Source of the DNA: Diphasiastrum complanatum
Taxonomy: Eukaryota > Streptophyta > Lycopodiopsida > Lycopodiales > Lycopodiaceae
Assembly (NCBI GenBank): GCA_029204225.1
Contig: CM055110.1
Location: 48,591,024 to 48,655,023 of the forward strand
DNA: 64,000 bases
Direction of reading: 5' to 3'
A program made the position numbers and the translations under genes. Under the pieces are notes generated by a model. The model was not told the DNA's origin, ran no database searches, and saw nothing but the letters and a program-made list of their open reading frames with translations. Positions within the stretch are counted from its first letter, which is position 1. Every line of letters starts with the position of its first letter. Shown here in pieces: positions 41,301 through 50,329 of this stretch.

Positions 41301-42328
41301 GCTTGATCACTAGCAGTGTATATTGACTTCTTAGAGTCATTACAAGATAGAAGAGTAGAAAAATAATGCTTGTTAAAGGACATGTGGGAACTAGCCCCAC
41401 TATCTATCCACCATGTGTCTTGACTTGAAGTTGGTGTAGATGCAACCATTAAGGATGTGTTGAATCCATCCTCATATTCTTCCTCTTGAGCAATGTTCCC
41501 TTGATCTCCTTTGGCTTGTTGATTCTTCTTCAAGTAGCATTCTGAGGCAAAGTGTCCTTTCTTTCCACAAAAGAAACACTTTAGTTTTGCCTTGTTCTTC
41601 ACTTTGCCTTTGGAGGTAGATCCTCCATTCTTCATCTCGGCCTCCTTGCCTTGATTTTTCTTGAATGGATTTTGCTTTTTCTTGCCTTTAGATGTAAAGT
41701 TAGCTTTCTCCTCTCCTCCATTAAGTGACATGCTATCCATTCTTGTCTTGAGGTGTAGAAGCCTACTCTCCTCGGCCACAAGAACATTGTGCAACTTTTC
41801 AATGGATGGAAGAGAGTCTTGAATGGCAAATGATTGGACTAAGTTGGTAAACTCATCACTTAGACCATTCAAAATGATTTGTACTAGTTCTTGATCTTGG
41901 ATCTTCTCTCCTATTGCACTTAACTCCTTGTTAAGAGATTTGATCCTAAGAACATACTCTTGTCCACTCTCTCCACTTCCTTTCATGCTTTGGAAAACTT
42001 GATTTCTTAGCATGAGGATTCTTGAAGTATTGTTGGATTCATAAATGCTCTTTAATGAATCCCAAGCCTCTTTGGATGAGGTACAAGAAGACACCTCTTT
42101 CAAGAGGTCATTGCATACATTTAACTTTATGCAATGTAGAGCTAATCTTGCTCTCTTCTTGTATTTGGCTTGTTCTTGGGGAGTTTGAGGCTCTTCCTCT
42201 ACTCCTTGAACTATGTCATATAGATCATGGATCACTAGGAGTGATTCCATTCTCACTTTCCAAATGGAATAATTTGTGGAAGTGAGTCTCTCACTTGATT
42301 CCATCAAATATCCACCCATGGATGACAT
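38348..42328 (-). CDS. copia-1 Gag-Pol polyprotein, intact, minus copy
   Basis: 1326 codons without interruption. Gag/UBN2 covers about residues 1-200 (TNYSIWKVRMES, ELVQIILNGL). The CCHC zinc knuckle is at 251-264 (CFFCGKKGHFASEC). Protease DSGA is at 309-312. The pre-integrase HHCC finger is H441, H446, C475, C478. The integrase triad is D504 (HSDVHS), D567 (RCDNGGEY) and E603 (GVAERKN), with 35 residues between D567 and E603. A basic/acidic linker with DLDKPEE repeats spans about 738-800. RT follows (KWIYRIKY at 856, YGLKQAPRAWY at 959, YVDD at 1005-1008). RNase H is DSDFAGD at 1169, SSCEAEYKAL and FCDNQAS. All catalytic residues are present, so it is plausibly functional. It would act in virus-like particles and the nucleus, copying element RNA to cDNA and integrating it. 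A complete 3' LTR lies downstream; only 291 bp of the 5' LTR remains, so independent transcription is doubtful. Confidence 0.97.
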   Translation of the reverse strand: MSSMGGYLMESSERLTSTNYSIWKVRMESLLVIHDLYDIVQGVEEEPQTPQEQAKYKKRARLALHCIKLNVCNDLLKEVSSCTSSKEAWDSLKSIYESNNTSRILMLRNQVFQSMKGSGESGQEYVLRIKSLNKELSAIGEKIQDQELVQIILNGLSDEFTNLVQSFAIQDSLPSIEKLHNVLVAEESRLLHLKTRMDSMSLNGGEEKANFTSKGKKKQNPFKKNQGKEAEMKNGGSTSKGKVKNKAKLKCFFCGKKGHFASECYLKKNQQAKGDQGNIAQEEEYEDGFNTSLMVASTPTSSQDTWWIDSGASSHMSFNKHYFSTLLSCNDSKKSIYTASDQACKIDGIGSIPLCLGTSKRIDLDNVLYVPTISRNLLSVGQLMDNGLDVHFKNGVCSILKNDKCIASGIKQGRLFKLDANVASESVNLAREELTQVELWHKRLGHPNLQSMESMASKELALGLPRAFKKCGKMCEACGLAKSHKSSYKKSSSRSLSPLDLIHSDVHSFSHASNGGALMYVTFIDDCTRFTWIELLSKKNLVYEAFIKFKSLVEKQLSTSIKALRCDNGGEYTSNKMKDFCEINGIKLQYTCSYTPQQNGVAERKNRSLCECAKSLRLDASLPISFWGEAITCANYLCNRLPSSAIDGISPYQALFDKKPNVKYFKIFGCTCYVHIPLETRRKEDATFFKGIFVGYGENSKGYRIYDPTSKKVKVSKDVLFDESQFAKSLSNGSNPLCIEDLDKSEEDLDKPEEDHDKPEDGDLDPSQKGPRRSSRSKAEPSRLTYVDKGKQKEGSTSSTSYSFLATLIEEPSSFEEACKSKVWRDAMQVEYDALEENHTWNLVNLPRGKKPLACKWIYRIKYNQDGSISKYKARLVAKGFLQIKGLDYEETFAPVAKLVTIRLIICIATLFKWDLYQMDVTNAFLNGFLEEEIYMMQPEGFIKIGEEQKVCYLRKSLYGLKQAPRAWYSRLHDFLYSLGFVLSAYEPSLYFKCNEGKIIILVLYVDDIIMTGNDDDGIGKVKVDLSSEFKMVDLGFLKFILGIEVSRSSNCTFISQSKYATSILERFGMKDCKGIDTPMEHVVKATNEGDEASFEDITLFRKLIGSLIYLTITRPDLSFCVSKLSQSMQAPLIHHWKSAKRVLRYVSSTRFFGILYEGSNLHLRAYSDSDFAGDKMDRKSISAFATFLCGGVISWLSKKQDTISLSSCEAEYKALTSTTKELLWLRRLLMELHVLEAEEIPYIFCDNQASQQIASNPIFHARTKHIEIAHHFVREKVQSKEVQLHHVPSSECIADILTKPLSKDPFFELRYALGIVDRCTLDLPS

Positions 42329-42925
42329 TTTAGAATGAATGCTCTTTTAAAAATCACAAAGATTTTTGAATTTTAAAAGATCTATGAAGTGGCCTAAAGC
42401 TTACTAGAATGCCTATAGGCTTGTCTCTATCAAACTAACACACAAGCTTGAATGATACTCAAAGATCTTACCAAAAATTTCTAGCTTTCACTCTCACAAA
42501 AAAAAAATTGCTTTACACTTTTCTTAGAGATTTCACTTCAACTAAGGATCTGAACAAATCAGCCTCTTAGATCTGATCTTAGACTCTAAAAAGAAATGCT
42601 TCAATGATCCAAAACACTATTTGGTCATAGGCATTAGTTAGAATGAATCTAGATCAATACTATGCTTCAAAAAGCACCAAAAATGAACTAGTATTGTGAT
42701 TTTGGGACCAAAAAACACAAAGTAACTTGAATTGAAAGTTGCTGTACGGTTTCACACGTGTGAAAAGTACATACACAGCCTCCAAGTCGTTTTGATCCAA
42801 ATGATTACAAGCTATCACTCTAGAAGAACTCGCCCTCACTAGTATTGGCCAAAAAACAAATTTTGCCAATGATCTTTACAAGATTTATGATTCAATGATC
42901 ACTCTCTTACTTAGCTCTGATACCA
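42329..42925 (-). other. copia-1 leader and PBS, minus copy
   Basis: About 597 bp between gag ATG and LTR, with the inverted PBS (TGATACCA) at its right end and one TTCACACGTGTGAA palindrome near 42750. No upstream ORF of note. Confidence 0.85.
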
Positions 42926-43216
42926 TGATAAATTTTACAGTTTTTAGGACAATAATGATTGTACTTTACAATCATAGAGAGTTATTGGTTGCTTAATCAA
43001 TGAATCTATCAAGTTCTACACATTAGATCTTGATCTAGATTCACTACACTTGGATTTAAGCAAGAGCAATGGATCAACACATCATTTTTTAGTGAGAGCG
43101 GCTTCACACGTGTGGAGTACTGTCCACTGTACGGCCTGCACCTGAAACAACAAGTACAATGATACTAGATAGCAATCATGCATAAAAATCACAAGACAAA
43201 TGACTAGAAATCTCAC
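42926..43216 (-). repeat. copia-1 inverted LTR 3, truncated
   Basis: Only the 3'-terminal 291 bp of the LTR (as read on the minus strand) is present. It breaks off at AAATCTCAC and is followed by CTAAAAA and then the plus PBS. CTCACTAAAAA also occurs inside the LTR, so the joint may contain a short templated patch. Confidence 0.92.
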
Positions 43217-43224
43217 TAAAAAGG

Positions 43225-43236
43225 TATCAGAGCTAA
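43225..43236 (+). promoter_or_regulatory. copia-1 PBS, right copy
   Basis: GGTATCAGAGCT, without a preceding LTR, followed by the normal leader (AAGTAAGAGAGTG). Together with 34483-34495 it brackets the inverted block with a repeated PBS. Confidence 0.9.
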
Positions 43237-43817
43237 GTAAGAGAGTGATCATTGAATCATAAATCTGGTAAAGATCATTGGCAAAATTTGTTTTTTTGGC
43301 CAATACTAGTGAGGGCGAGTTCTTCTAGAGTGATAGCTTGTAATCATTTGGATCAAAACGACTTGGAGGCTGTGTATGTACTTTTCACATGTGTGAAACC
43401 GTACAGCAACTTTCAATTCAAGTTACTTTGTGTTTTTTGGTCCCAAAATCACAATACTAGTTCATTTTTGGTGCTTTTTGAAGCATAGTATTGATCTAGA
43501 TTCATTCTAACTAATGCCTATGACCAAATAGTGTTTTGGATCATTGAAGCATTTCTTTTTAGAGTCTAAGATCAGATCTAAGAGGCTGATTTGTTCAGAT
43601 CCTTAGTTGAAGTGAAATCTCTAAGAAAAGTGTAAAGCAATTTTTTTTGTGAGAGTGAAAGCTAGAAATTTTTGGTAAGATCTTTGAGTATTATTCAAGC
43701 TTGTGTGTTAGTTTGATAGAGACAAGCCTATAGGCATTCTAGTAAGCTTTAGGCCACTTCATAGATCTTTTAAAATTCAAAAATCTTTGTGATTTTTAAA
43801 AGAGCATTCATTCTAAA
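43237..43817 (+). other. copia-1 leader, plus copy
   Basis: Non-coding leader of about 580 bp before the gag ATG. Contains a CACATGTGTGAAA site near 43386 where other copies have the perfect CACACGTGTG palindrome. Confidence 0.85.
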
Positions 43818-46800
43818 ATGTCATCCATGGGTGGATATTTGATGGAATCAAGTGAGAGACTCACTTCCACAAATTATTCCATTTGGAAAGTGAGAATGGA
43901 ATCACTCCTAGTGATCCATGATCTATATGACATAGTTCAAGGAGTAGAGGAAGAGCCTCAAACTCCCCAAGAACAAGCCAAATACAAGAAGAGAGCAAGA
44001 TTAGCTCTACATTGCATAAAGTTAAATGTATGCAATGACCTCTTGAAAGAGGTGTCTTCTTGTACCTCATCCAAAGAGGCTTGGGATTCATTAAAGAGCA
44101 TTTATGAATCCAACAATACTTCAAAAATCCTCATGCTAAGAAATCAAGTTTTCCAAAGCATGAAAGGAAGTGGAGAGAGTGGACAAGAGTATGTTCTTAG
44201 GATCAAATCTCTTAACAAGGAGTTAAGTGCAATAGGAGAGAAGATCCAAGATCAAGAACTAGTACAAATCATTTTGAATGGTCTAAGTGATGAGTTTACC
44301 AACTTAGTCCAATCATTTGCCATTCAAGACTCTCTTCCATCCATTGAAAAGTTGCACAATGTTCTTGTGGCCGAGGAGAGTAGGCTTCTACACCTCAAGA
44401 CAAGAATGGATAGCATGTCACTTAATGGAGGAGAGGAGAAAGCTAACTTTACATATAAAGGCAAGAAATTCAAGAAAAATCAAGGCAAGGAGGCCGAGAT
44501 GAAGAATGGAGGATCTACCTCCAAAGGCAAAGTGAAGAACAAGGCAAAACTAAAGTGTTTCTTTTGTGGAAAGAAAGGACACTTTGCCTCAGAATGCTAC
44601 TTGAAGAAGAATCAACAAGCCAAAGGAGATCAAGGGAACATTGCTCAAGAGGAAGAATATGAGGATGGATTCAACACATCCTTAATGGTTGCATCTACAA
44701 CAACTTCAAGTCAAGACACATGGTGGATAGATAGTGGGGCTAGTTCCCACATGTCCTTTAACAAGCATTATTTTTCTACTCTTCTATCTTGTAATGACTC
44801 TAAGAAGTCAATATACACTGCTAGTGATCAAGCATGCAAGATAGATGGCATAGGATCTATACCTCTTTGTTTAGGCACATCTAAAAGGATAGATCTAGAT
44901 AATGTTTTGTATGTTCCTACCATTTCAAGAAACTTGCTTAGTGTAGGACAATTAATGGACAATGGACTAGATGTACATTTCAAGAATGGAGTTTGTTCCA
45001 TCTTGAAAAATGATAAGTGCATAGCTAGTGGCATTAAGCAAGGTAGACTTTTCAAGTTGGATGCTAATGTTGCAAGTGAAAGTGTGAACTTGGCTAGGGA
45101 GGAGCTAACTCAAGTGGAGCTTTGGCATAAGAGATTAGGCCATCCTAATCTTCAATCTATGGAGTCAATGGCAAGCAAGGAACTAGCTCTCGGCCTACCA
45201 AGAGCTTTCAAGAAGTGTGGAAAAATGTGTGAGGCATGTGGCCTTGCAAAGTCACACAAATCTTCTTACAAGAAATCTTCATCAAGATCTCTCTCTCCCT
45301 TGGATCTCATACATTCTGATGTACATAGTTTTTCACATGCAAGTAATGGAGGTGCCTTGATGTATGTAACTTTTATAGATGATTGTACTAGATTCACATG
45401 GATTGAGTTACTATCAAAGAAAAATCTTGTTTATGAAGCTTTCATTAAGTTCAAGTCTCTAGTAGAGAAACAACTTAGTACTTCTATCAAAGTACTAAGA
45501 TGTGATAATGGAGGAGAGTACACCTCCAATAAAATGAAAGACTTTTGTGAGATCAATGGTATTAAGTTACAATACACTTGTTCCTACACCCCTCAACAAA
45601 ATGGGGTGGCCGAGAGGAAAAATAGGAGTCTATGTGAGTGTGCAAAGTCCTTGAGGCTTGATGCATCACTTCCCATCTCATTTTGGGGAGAAGCCATAAC
45701 ATGTGCTAATTATTTGTGTAATAGACTTCCTAGTAGTGCTATAGATGGGATCTCACCTTATCAAGCCTTGTTTGATAAGAAACCCAATGTAAAATATTTT
45801 AAGATCTTTGGATGTACTTGTTATGTACACATTCCTTTGGAGACTAGAAGGAAAGAAGATGCTACCTCCTTCAAAGGAATCTTTGTTGGCTATGGAGAAA
45901 ATAGCAAGGGATATAGGATATATGATCCTACATCCAAGAAAGTAAAGGTAAGCAAGGATGTACTTTTTGATGAGTCACAATTTGCTAAGAGCTTGTCAAA
46001 TGGATCTAACCCATTGTGCATTGAAGATCTTGACAAATCCGAGGAGGATCTTGACAAACCCGAGGAGGATCATGACAAACCCGAGGATGGAGATTTGGAT
46101 CCAAGTCAAAAGGGGCCAAGAAGATCATCAAGGAGCAAGGCCGAGCCCTCAAGGCTTACCTATGTGGACAAGGGAAAGCAAAAGGAAGGCTCTACATCTT
46201 CTACCTCTTACTCTTTTTTAGTTACATTGATTGAAGAACCATCATCTTTTGAAGAAGCATGTAAATCTAAAGTTTGGAGAGATGCAATGCAAGTAGAGTA
46301 TGATGCATTAGAAGAAAATCATACTTGGAATCTTGTAAATCTTCCAAGAGGAAAGAAACCACTTGCATGTAAGTGGATTTATAGAATTAAGTACAATCAA
46401 GATGGATCTATTAGTAAATACAAAGCTAGGCTTGTTGCTAAGGGATTTCTTCAAATAAAAGGATTGGATTATGAAGAAACATTTGCACCTGTAGCTAAGC
46501 TTGTAACTATTAGATTAATCATTTGCATTGCTACTTTGTTCAAATGGGATCTCTACCAAATGGATGTGACAAATGCCTTCTTGAATGGCTTCTTAGAAGA
46601 GGAAATCTACATGATGCAACCCGAGGGCTTCATCAAGATTGGTGAGGAGCAAAAGGTGTGCTACTTAAGGAAGAGCCTATATGGCTTGAAGCAAGCACCT
46701 AGAGCTTGGTACTCTAGGTTGCATGATTTTCTCTATTCCCTTGGCTTTGTACTAAGTGCTTATGAACCTTCTTTATATTTCAAATGTAATGAAGGAAAGA

Positions 46801-47786
46801 TCATCATTTTGGTTCTTTATGTTGATGACATCATTATGACAGGAAATGATGATGATGGCATAGGCAAAGTAAAAGTTGACTTATCTAGTGAGTTCAAGAT
46901 GGTAGATCTAGGCTTCCTAAAGTTTATACTTGGGATAGAAGTGTCTAGAAGTAGCAATTGTACTTTCATAAGTCAATCTAAGTATGCTACTTCCATTCTT
47001 GAAAGATTTGGTATGAAAGATTGTAAGGGGATTGACACCCCTATGGAGCATGTTGTGAAAGCAACTAATGAAGGTGATGAAGCATCCCTTGAGGACATCA
47101 CTCTCTTTAGGAAGCTTATAGGCTCTCTAATCTATTTAACCATCACTAGACCTGACTTAAGTTTTTGTGTAAGCAAGTTGAGTCAAAGTATGCAAGCTCC
47201 TTTAATTCATCATTGGAAAAGTGCCAAGAGAGTACTTAGATATGTTTCTAGTACTAGATTTTTTGGTATACTTTATGAAGGATCTAACTTGCACTTGAGA
47301 GCCTACTCGGATTCAGATTTTGCAGGTGACAAGATGGATAGGAAGTCCATTAGTGCATTTGCAACATTTCTTTGTGGAGGAGTGATATCTTGGCTTTCCA
47401 AAAAGCAAGATACAATCTCACTATCTTCTTGTGAAGCCGAGTACAAGGCATTGACTTCAACAACCAAAGAGCTCTTATGGCTAAGAAGACTCTTGATGGA
47501 ACTACATGTGCTAGAGGCCGAGGAGATCCCTTACATATTTTGTGACAATCAAGCTTCTCAACAAATTTCTTCAAATCCTATCTTCCATGCTAGAACAAAG
47601 CATATTGAGATAGCTCACCACTTTGTGAGGGAGAAGGTACAATCCAAGGAAGTGCAACTACATCATGTACCATCATCCGAATGCATAGCTGATATCTTAA
47701 CCAAACCATTGTCCAAAGATCCATTTTTTAAGTTAAGATATGCTCTTGGAATTGTAGATAGATGTACACTAGATTTGCCAAGTTAG
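43818..47786 (+). CDS. copia-1 Gag-Pol polyprotein, intact, plus copy
   Basis: 1322 codons, collinear with the minus copy apart from a 4-codon deletion in the Lys-rich linker before the zinc knuckle and a handful of substitutions (for example TSRIL to TSKIL, IKALRCD to IKVLRCD, FLATL to FLVTL, QQIAS to QQISS). The zinc knuckle, protease DSGA, integrase HHCC and D,D-35-E, RT YVDD and RNase H acidic motifs are all intact. The frame ends 13 bp before a complete plus LTR, with the polypurine GAGGAGGAG between. The 5' side is abnormal: its LTR is separated from the leader by the 8.7-kb inverted block, so transcription from the left LTR would first read antisense sibling sequence. It is still the most likely source of active enzyme in this window. 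Confidence 0.97.
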   Translation: MSSMGGYLMESSERLTSTNYSIWKVRMESLLVIHDLYDIVQGVEEEPQTPQEQAKYKKRARLALHCIKLNVCNDLLKEVSSCTSSKEAWDSLKSIYESNNTSKILMLRNQVFQSMKGSGESGQEYVLRIKSLNKELSAIGEKIQDQELVQIILNGLSDEFTNLVQSFAIQDSLPSIEKLHNVLVAEESRLLHLKTRMDSMSLNGGEEKANFTYKGKKFKKNQGKEAEMKNGGSTSKGKVKNKAKLKCFFCGKKGHFASECYLKKNQQAKGDQGNIAQEEEYEDGFNTSLMVASTTTSSQDTWWIDSGASSHMSFNKHYFSTLLSCNDSKKSIYTASDQACKIDGIGSIPLCLGTSKRIDLDNVLYVPTISRNLLSVGQLMDNGLDVHFKNGVCSILKNDKCIASGIKQGRLFKLDANVASESVNLAREELTQVELWHKRLGHPNLQSMESMASKELALGLPRAFKKCGKMCEACGLAKSHKSSYKKSSSRSLSPLDLIHSDVHSFSHASNGGALMYVTFIDDCTRFTWIELLSKKNLVYEAFIKFKSLVEKQLSTSIKVLRCDNGGEYTSNKMKDFCEINGIKLQYTCSYTPQQNGVAERKNRSLCECAKSLRLDASLPISFWGEAITCANYLCNRLPSSAIDGISPYQALFDKKPNVKYFKIFGCTCYVHIPLETRRKEDATSFKGIFVGYGENSKGYRIYDPTSKKVKVSKDVLFDESQFAKSLSNGSNPLCIEDLDKSEEDLDKPEEDHDKPEDGDLDPSQKGPRRSSRSKAEPSRLTYVDKGKQKEGSTSSTSYSFLVTLIEEPSSFEEACKSKVWRDAMQVEYDALEENHTWNLVNLPRGKKPLACKWIYRIKYNQDGSISKYKARLVAKGFLQIKGLDYEETFAPVAKLVTIRLIICIATLFKWDLYQMDVTNAFLNGFLEEEIYMMQPEGFIKIGEEQKVCYLRKSLYGLKQAPRAWYSRLHDFLYSLGFVLSAYEPSLYFKCNEGKIIILVLYVDDIIMTGNDDDGIGKVKVDLSSEFKMVDLGFLKFILGIEVSRSSNCTFISQSKYATSILERFGMKDCKGIDTPMEHVVKATNEGDEASLEDITLFRKLIGSLIYLTITRPDLSFCVSKLSQSMQAPLIHHWKSAKRVLRYVSSTRFFGILYEGSNLHLRAYSDSDFAGDKMDRKSISAFATFLCGGVISWLSKKQDTISLSSCEAEYKALTSTTKELLWLRRLLMELHVLEAEEIPYIFCDNQASQQISSNPIFHARTKHIEIAHHFVREKVQSKEVQLHHVPSSECIADILTKPLSKDPFFKLRYALGIVDRCTLDLPS

Positions 47787-47789
47787 AAG

Positions 47790-47799
47790 TGAGGAGGAG
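47790..47799 (+). promoter_or_regulatory. copia-1 polypurine tract
   Basis: GTGAGGAGGAG directly before the LTR start, the expected plus-strand primer site. An equivalent inverted tract (CTCCTCCTCAC) sits beside both inverted complete LTRs. Confidence 0.85.
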
Positions 47800-48661
47800 T
47801 GTTGAAAATTGTCACTTCTCACTTGACATTGGTTCATGTAAATATTGATCAAACATTAGAATATGTTGATGATATGATTTCACACGTGTGGAGCATGTTC
47901 CCATGTGTGAAAGGATGTACTTTTCATGTTTGTATATATCCAAATTGATTTTGTATCATTCTAGTTAGTGTGAACATGAAATGACTAGTTTTTAGTCAAG
48001 TTGACTAGTCACCTACAAATTAGCTTTTCCTTGCATGTGCATGAGTAAATGCTCCCACATGGCAAGTGGATGTTCACATGTGTGTATAGAGTACTAGAAG
48101 ATAAGAGTTGACCATTTTCCTTAGATCCTATTTTGTAGGGGATATTCCTATATTCTAGGAGACTAGCTTTTTGGATTTTAGTCATATTCTAGAAGGTCAA
48201 CTATTGGATAAGGATCAAGGATGGATCAAATGGATAGATATGAGTGATGTGGCACTCTTCACACGTGTGAAGGCCTGCTGGACTGTACCAGACTCATGGA
48301 TGTACTTGATCCATAAAAGGATCATCATTTTGCTAAGAAAATTGATGAGACTTTTGCACTCTACACTTTTGTGAGATTTCTAGTCATTTGTCTTGTGATT
48401 TTTATGCATGATTGCTATCTAGTATCATTGTACTTGTTGTTTCAGGTGCAGGCCGTACAGTGGACAGTACTCCACACGTGTGAAGCCGCTCTCACTAAAA
48501 AATGATGTGTTGATCCATTGCTCTTGCTTAAATCCAAGTGTAGTGAATCTAGATCAAGATCTAATGTGTAGAACTTGATAGATTCATTGATTAAGCAACC
48601 AATAACTCTCTATGATTGTAAAGTACAATCATTATTGTCCTAAAAACTGTAAAATTTATCA
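47800..48661 (+). repeat. copia-1 outer right LTR
   Basis: 862 bp, TGTTGAAAATT to AAATTTATCA, followed by CTATT. Nearly identical to the left outer LTR. Confidence 0.95.
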
Positions 48662-48666
48662 CTATT

Positions 48667-49006
48667 AGTATCATTGTACTTCTCATTTTGGATCTAATTG
48701 ATTTGGTGATTGTGTGGATTTTGAGTGTCATTGAATTTCTAGCTTTCTCTCTCTACCCGAGGGCTCATGATGGTTTTTCTCTCTCTACTCGAGGAGAGCA
48801 ACTTTCTTTTACTTAACATATTTTTTGAATACTTCCCACACGTGTGAGTGAGAGTTGGAAGTGACTGAATGCATGTAGTAGTGTGTTTTTGCCATAGGAT
48901 CTAAGATTGATCTTGAATCTCAATCTAGTCTTGATTTTGATGCATCTACACACCTTAGGAGATCACAAGTACATGTTGTGGACAATCCACACGTGTGAAA
49001 TCAACA
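48667..49006 (+). repeat. copia-2 3' LTR, right part
   Basis: Continues the copia-2 LTR from AGTATCATTG to TCAACA. The gypsy sequence TTTGGCATTCCCTTTAGGC resumes after it. Confidence 0.93.
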
Positions 49007-49861
49007 ATTTATTTGGCATTCCCTTTAGGCACTACCTTTGCTTCAGCCCACTTAGTAAAGTACTTTGTAAATATAGTGTTTCCAAGATGAAGATGCTGGG
49101 TGAATTGGACCTATAAAGACAATCCCCCATTTTTCGAATGGTATTTGAACTTGGATAGGAACGAGGGACTTAGTCCAATTTACCCTGGTCTCTACTCGTT
49201 GGAAAATGTCACCAGCTCTAGCAAGAGCATGTGCATCCTTAAATAATATTGGCCACCAATATTCTGCTCTTAAGATTTTCTAACCTGTTAGTTAACCAGC
49301 AAAGTGTCCTCCACAGGCAGAATCATGACATTCTTCTAGGATGAAACTTGTCTCTTTAGGGGTCACACATCTTCTATAAATTCCTTCTACTCCTCTTCGA
49401 TATAGGATTCCATTTATCAATGCGAGGCTTGTGTCTGTGGCTTCCGCTTCTCTTGAGAGGTCATTGTGTCTGGTGTTTTTAAAGTAGACAGTAGGTAGCT
49501 AAATTAGCATACCATTCTGTGATCGTGGTAATGTGTATTCGCAATAGGTCACGTAAATGATCATTTTCCCAATCACTATCATTGGTCGTAATATTTCCCA
49601 ACTTGCATATGGAGCCATTTAGACCTTGTAATCATGGTGGTTTGCTTTGTAATTCATAATCAAATTCTTGCAATGACAAAATCCATTTCATTGGGCGACC
49701 AGGTGGCTCCACCTTGTTCATCATCAGTGTCACTGCTGCACTCTTTGTAAAAAACATTACTTTCATGTGTAGAAGTTTTGTAGGGACCTTATGAAGGATA
49801 TTGTCAAGTTAGTGGTGACGGAGAAGAATCTTCTTGGCTTTTTGATGTCAGTAGGTGAAAA
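49007..49861 (-). mobile_element. gypsy copy D, right part
   Basis: Continuation of the integrase and RNase H coding sequence of copy D beyond the copia nest (integrase finger near 49280-49400, RNase H tail near 49560-49780). All frames are broken. It ends in a junction near 49855-49865, where copy A starts with the sequence that lies downstream of the accessory ORF (TATATGCATTCATG). Confidence 0.75.
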
Positions 49862-50329
49862 TGTATATATATGCATTCATGTTCTTTCTTAGCAGGTGTA
49901 TTCATGATTAGGTCATACACTATTAATTTTATATAGAAAGGAGATATTTTTGGGATTTCTTATCCTTTTTTTTTTTTCGATTTTTGTGCTCATATACAAG
50001 GATACTAATAACCACATCAAATTCCTTAAGAGACCAAGTCTTCAAGATGCCTCTAGTTCCTCCAAAGCGATGCTTAGCAAAGTGTATAGAAAAAAATTCA
50101 TAGTAGAATGTTGTATCAACAGTATGTACCCTCCTCTGGTCCTTTTTTTTAAGAGATTGTTAGCATGCAATCGTCTCATTGGGGGTACATATCCCCAAGT
50201 CAACTGCGTACTCCAGTCTAGTCCTCCAAAAAATTTAGTTATCAATGGTCTCAATCGTCTTGGCACACTTGTCTTTGTGGGACTATAGTACATATACATA
50301 CTATTTGTCACAGGTACTGTTGCGGCTAT

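Larger units (their letters stand above)
33621..48661. mobile_element. composite copia-1 insertion with inverted full-length copies
   Basis: The unit is bounded by plus-oriented 862-bp LTRs (33621-34482 and 47800-48661) and by CTATT on both sides (33616-33620 and 48662-48666), splitting the copia-2 LTR. Inside, left to right: plus PBS; minus leader 34496-35036; minus LTR 35037-35898; minus 3' pol part 35899-37472; minus LTR 37473-38334; minus complete internal region 38335-42925; minus partial LTR 42926-43216; plus PBS, leader and pol 43225-47799. So two complete and one partial coding region of one family lie head to head. Copies differ by a few percent at most. A normal single element of this family would be about 6.3 kb. 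Confidence 0.92.
28600..49006 (+). mobile_element. copia-2: gag-only copia element, split by composite copia-1
   Basis: The 5' LTR is 28600-29423 (TGAGAAATT...AATCAACA). It is followed at once by the PBS TGGTATCAGAGC (29424-29435), a long leader, a gag-protease frame, an unrelated second ORF and a polypurine tract (GAGGAGGAG, before 33137). The 3' LTR begins at about 33139, is interrupted by copia-1 at 33621, and resumes at 48667-49006. Without the insert the two LTRs are 824 and about 822 bp. Flanking sequence on both sides is the same gypsy integrase gene (copy D), so the element inserted into an existing gypsy. RT and RNase H are absent, so it is non-autonomous. Confidence 0.88.

Noticed and set aside
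47350-47574. Small ORFs antisense to the copia polyproteins (also near 36124, 38560, 42022, 43861, 44828)
   Set aside because: Shadows of the polyprotein frames, repeated wherever the element is repeated.
34483-47799. Palindromic sequencing-read artefact
   Set aside because: The arms differ by substitutions, indels and homopolymer lengths, and a CTATT duplication encloses the whole. It is not fully excluded without reads.
48171-48374. 67-codon ORF repeated in every copia-1 LTR (also 33992, 35324, 37760)
   Set aside because: Lies inside the LTR in each copy without coding features; its recurrence is due only to LTR identity.
33621-48661. Simple nested insertion of one copia-1 inside another
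   Set aside because: A nested copy should have two complete LTR ends and a target duplication inside the host copy. Here one inverted LTR is cut to 291 bp and the flanking pol halves do not match up. TAAAAA occurs near both sides of the inverted full copy but one side is not an LTR end.
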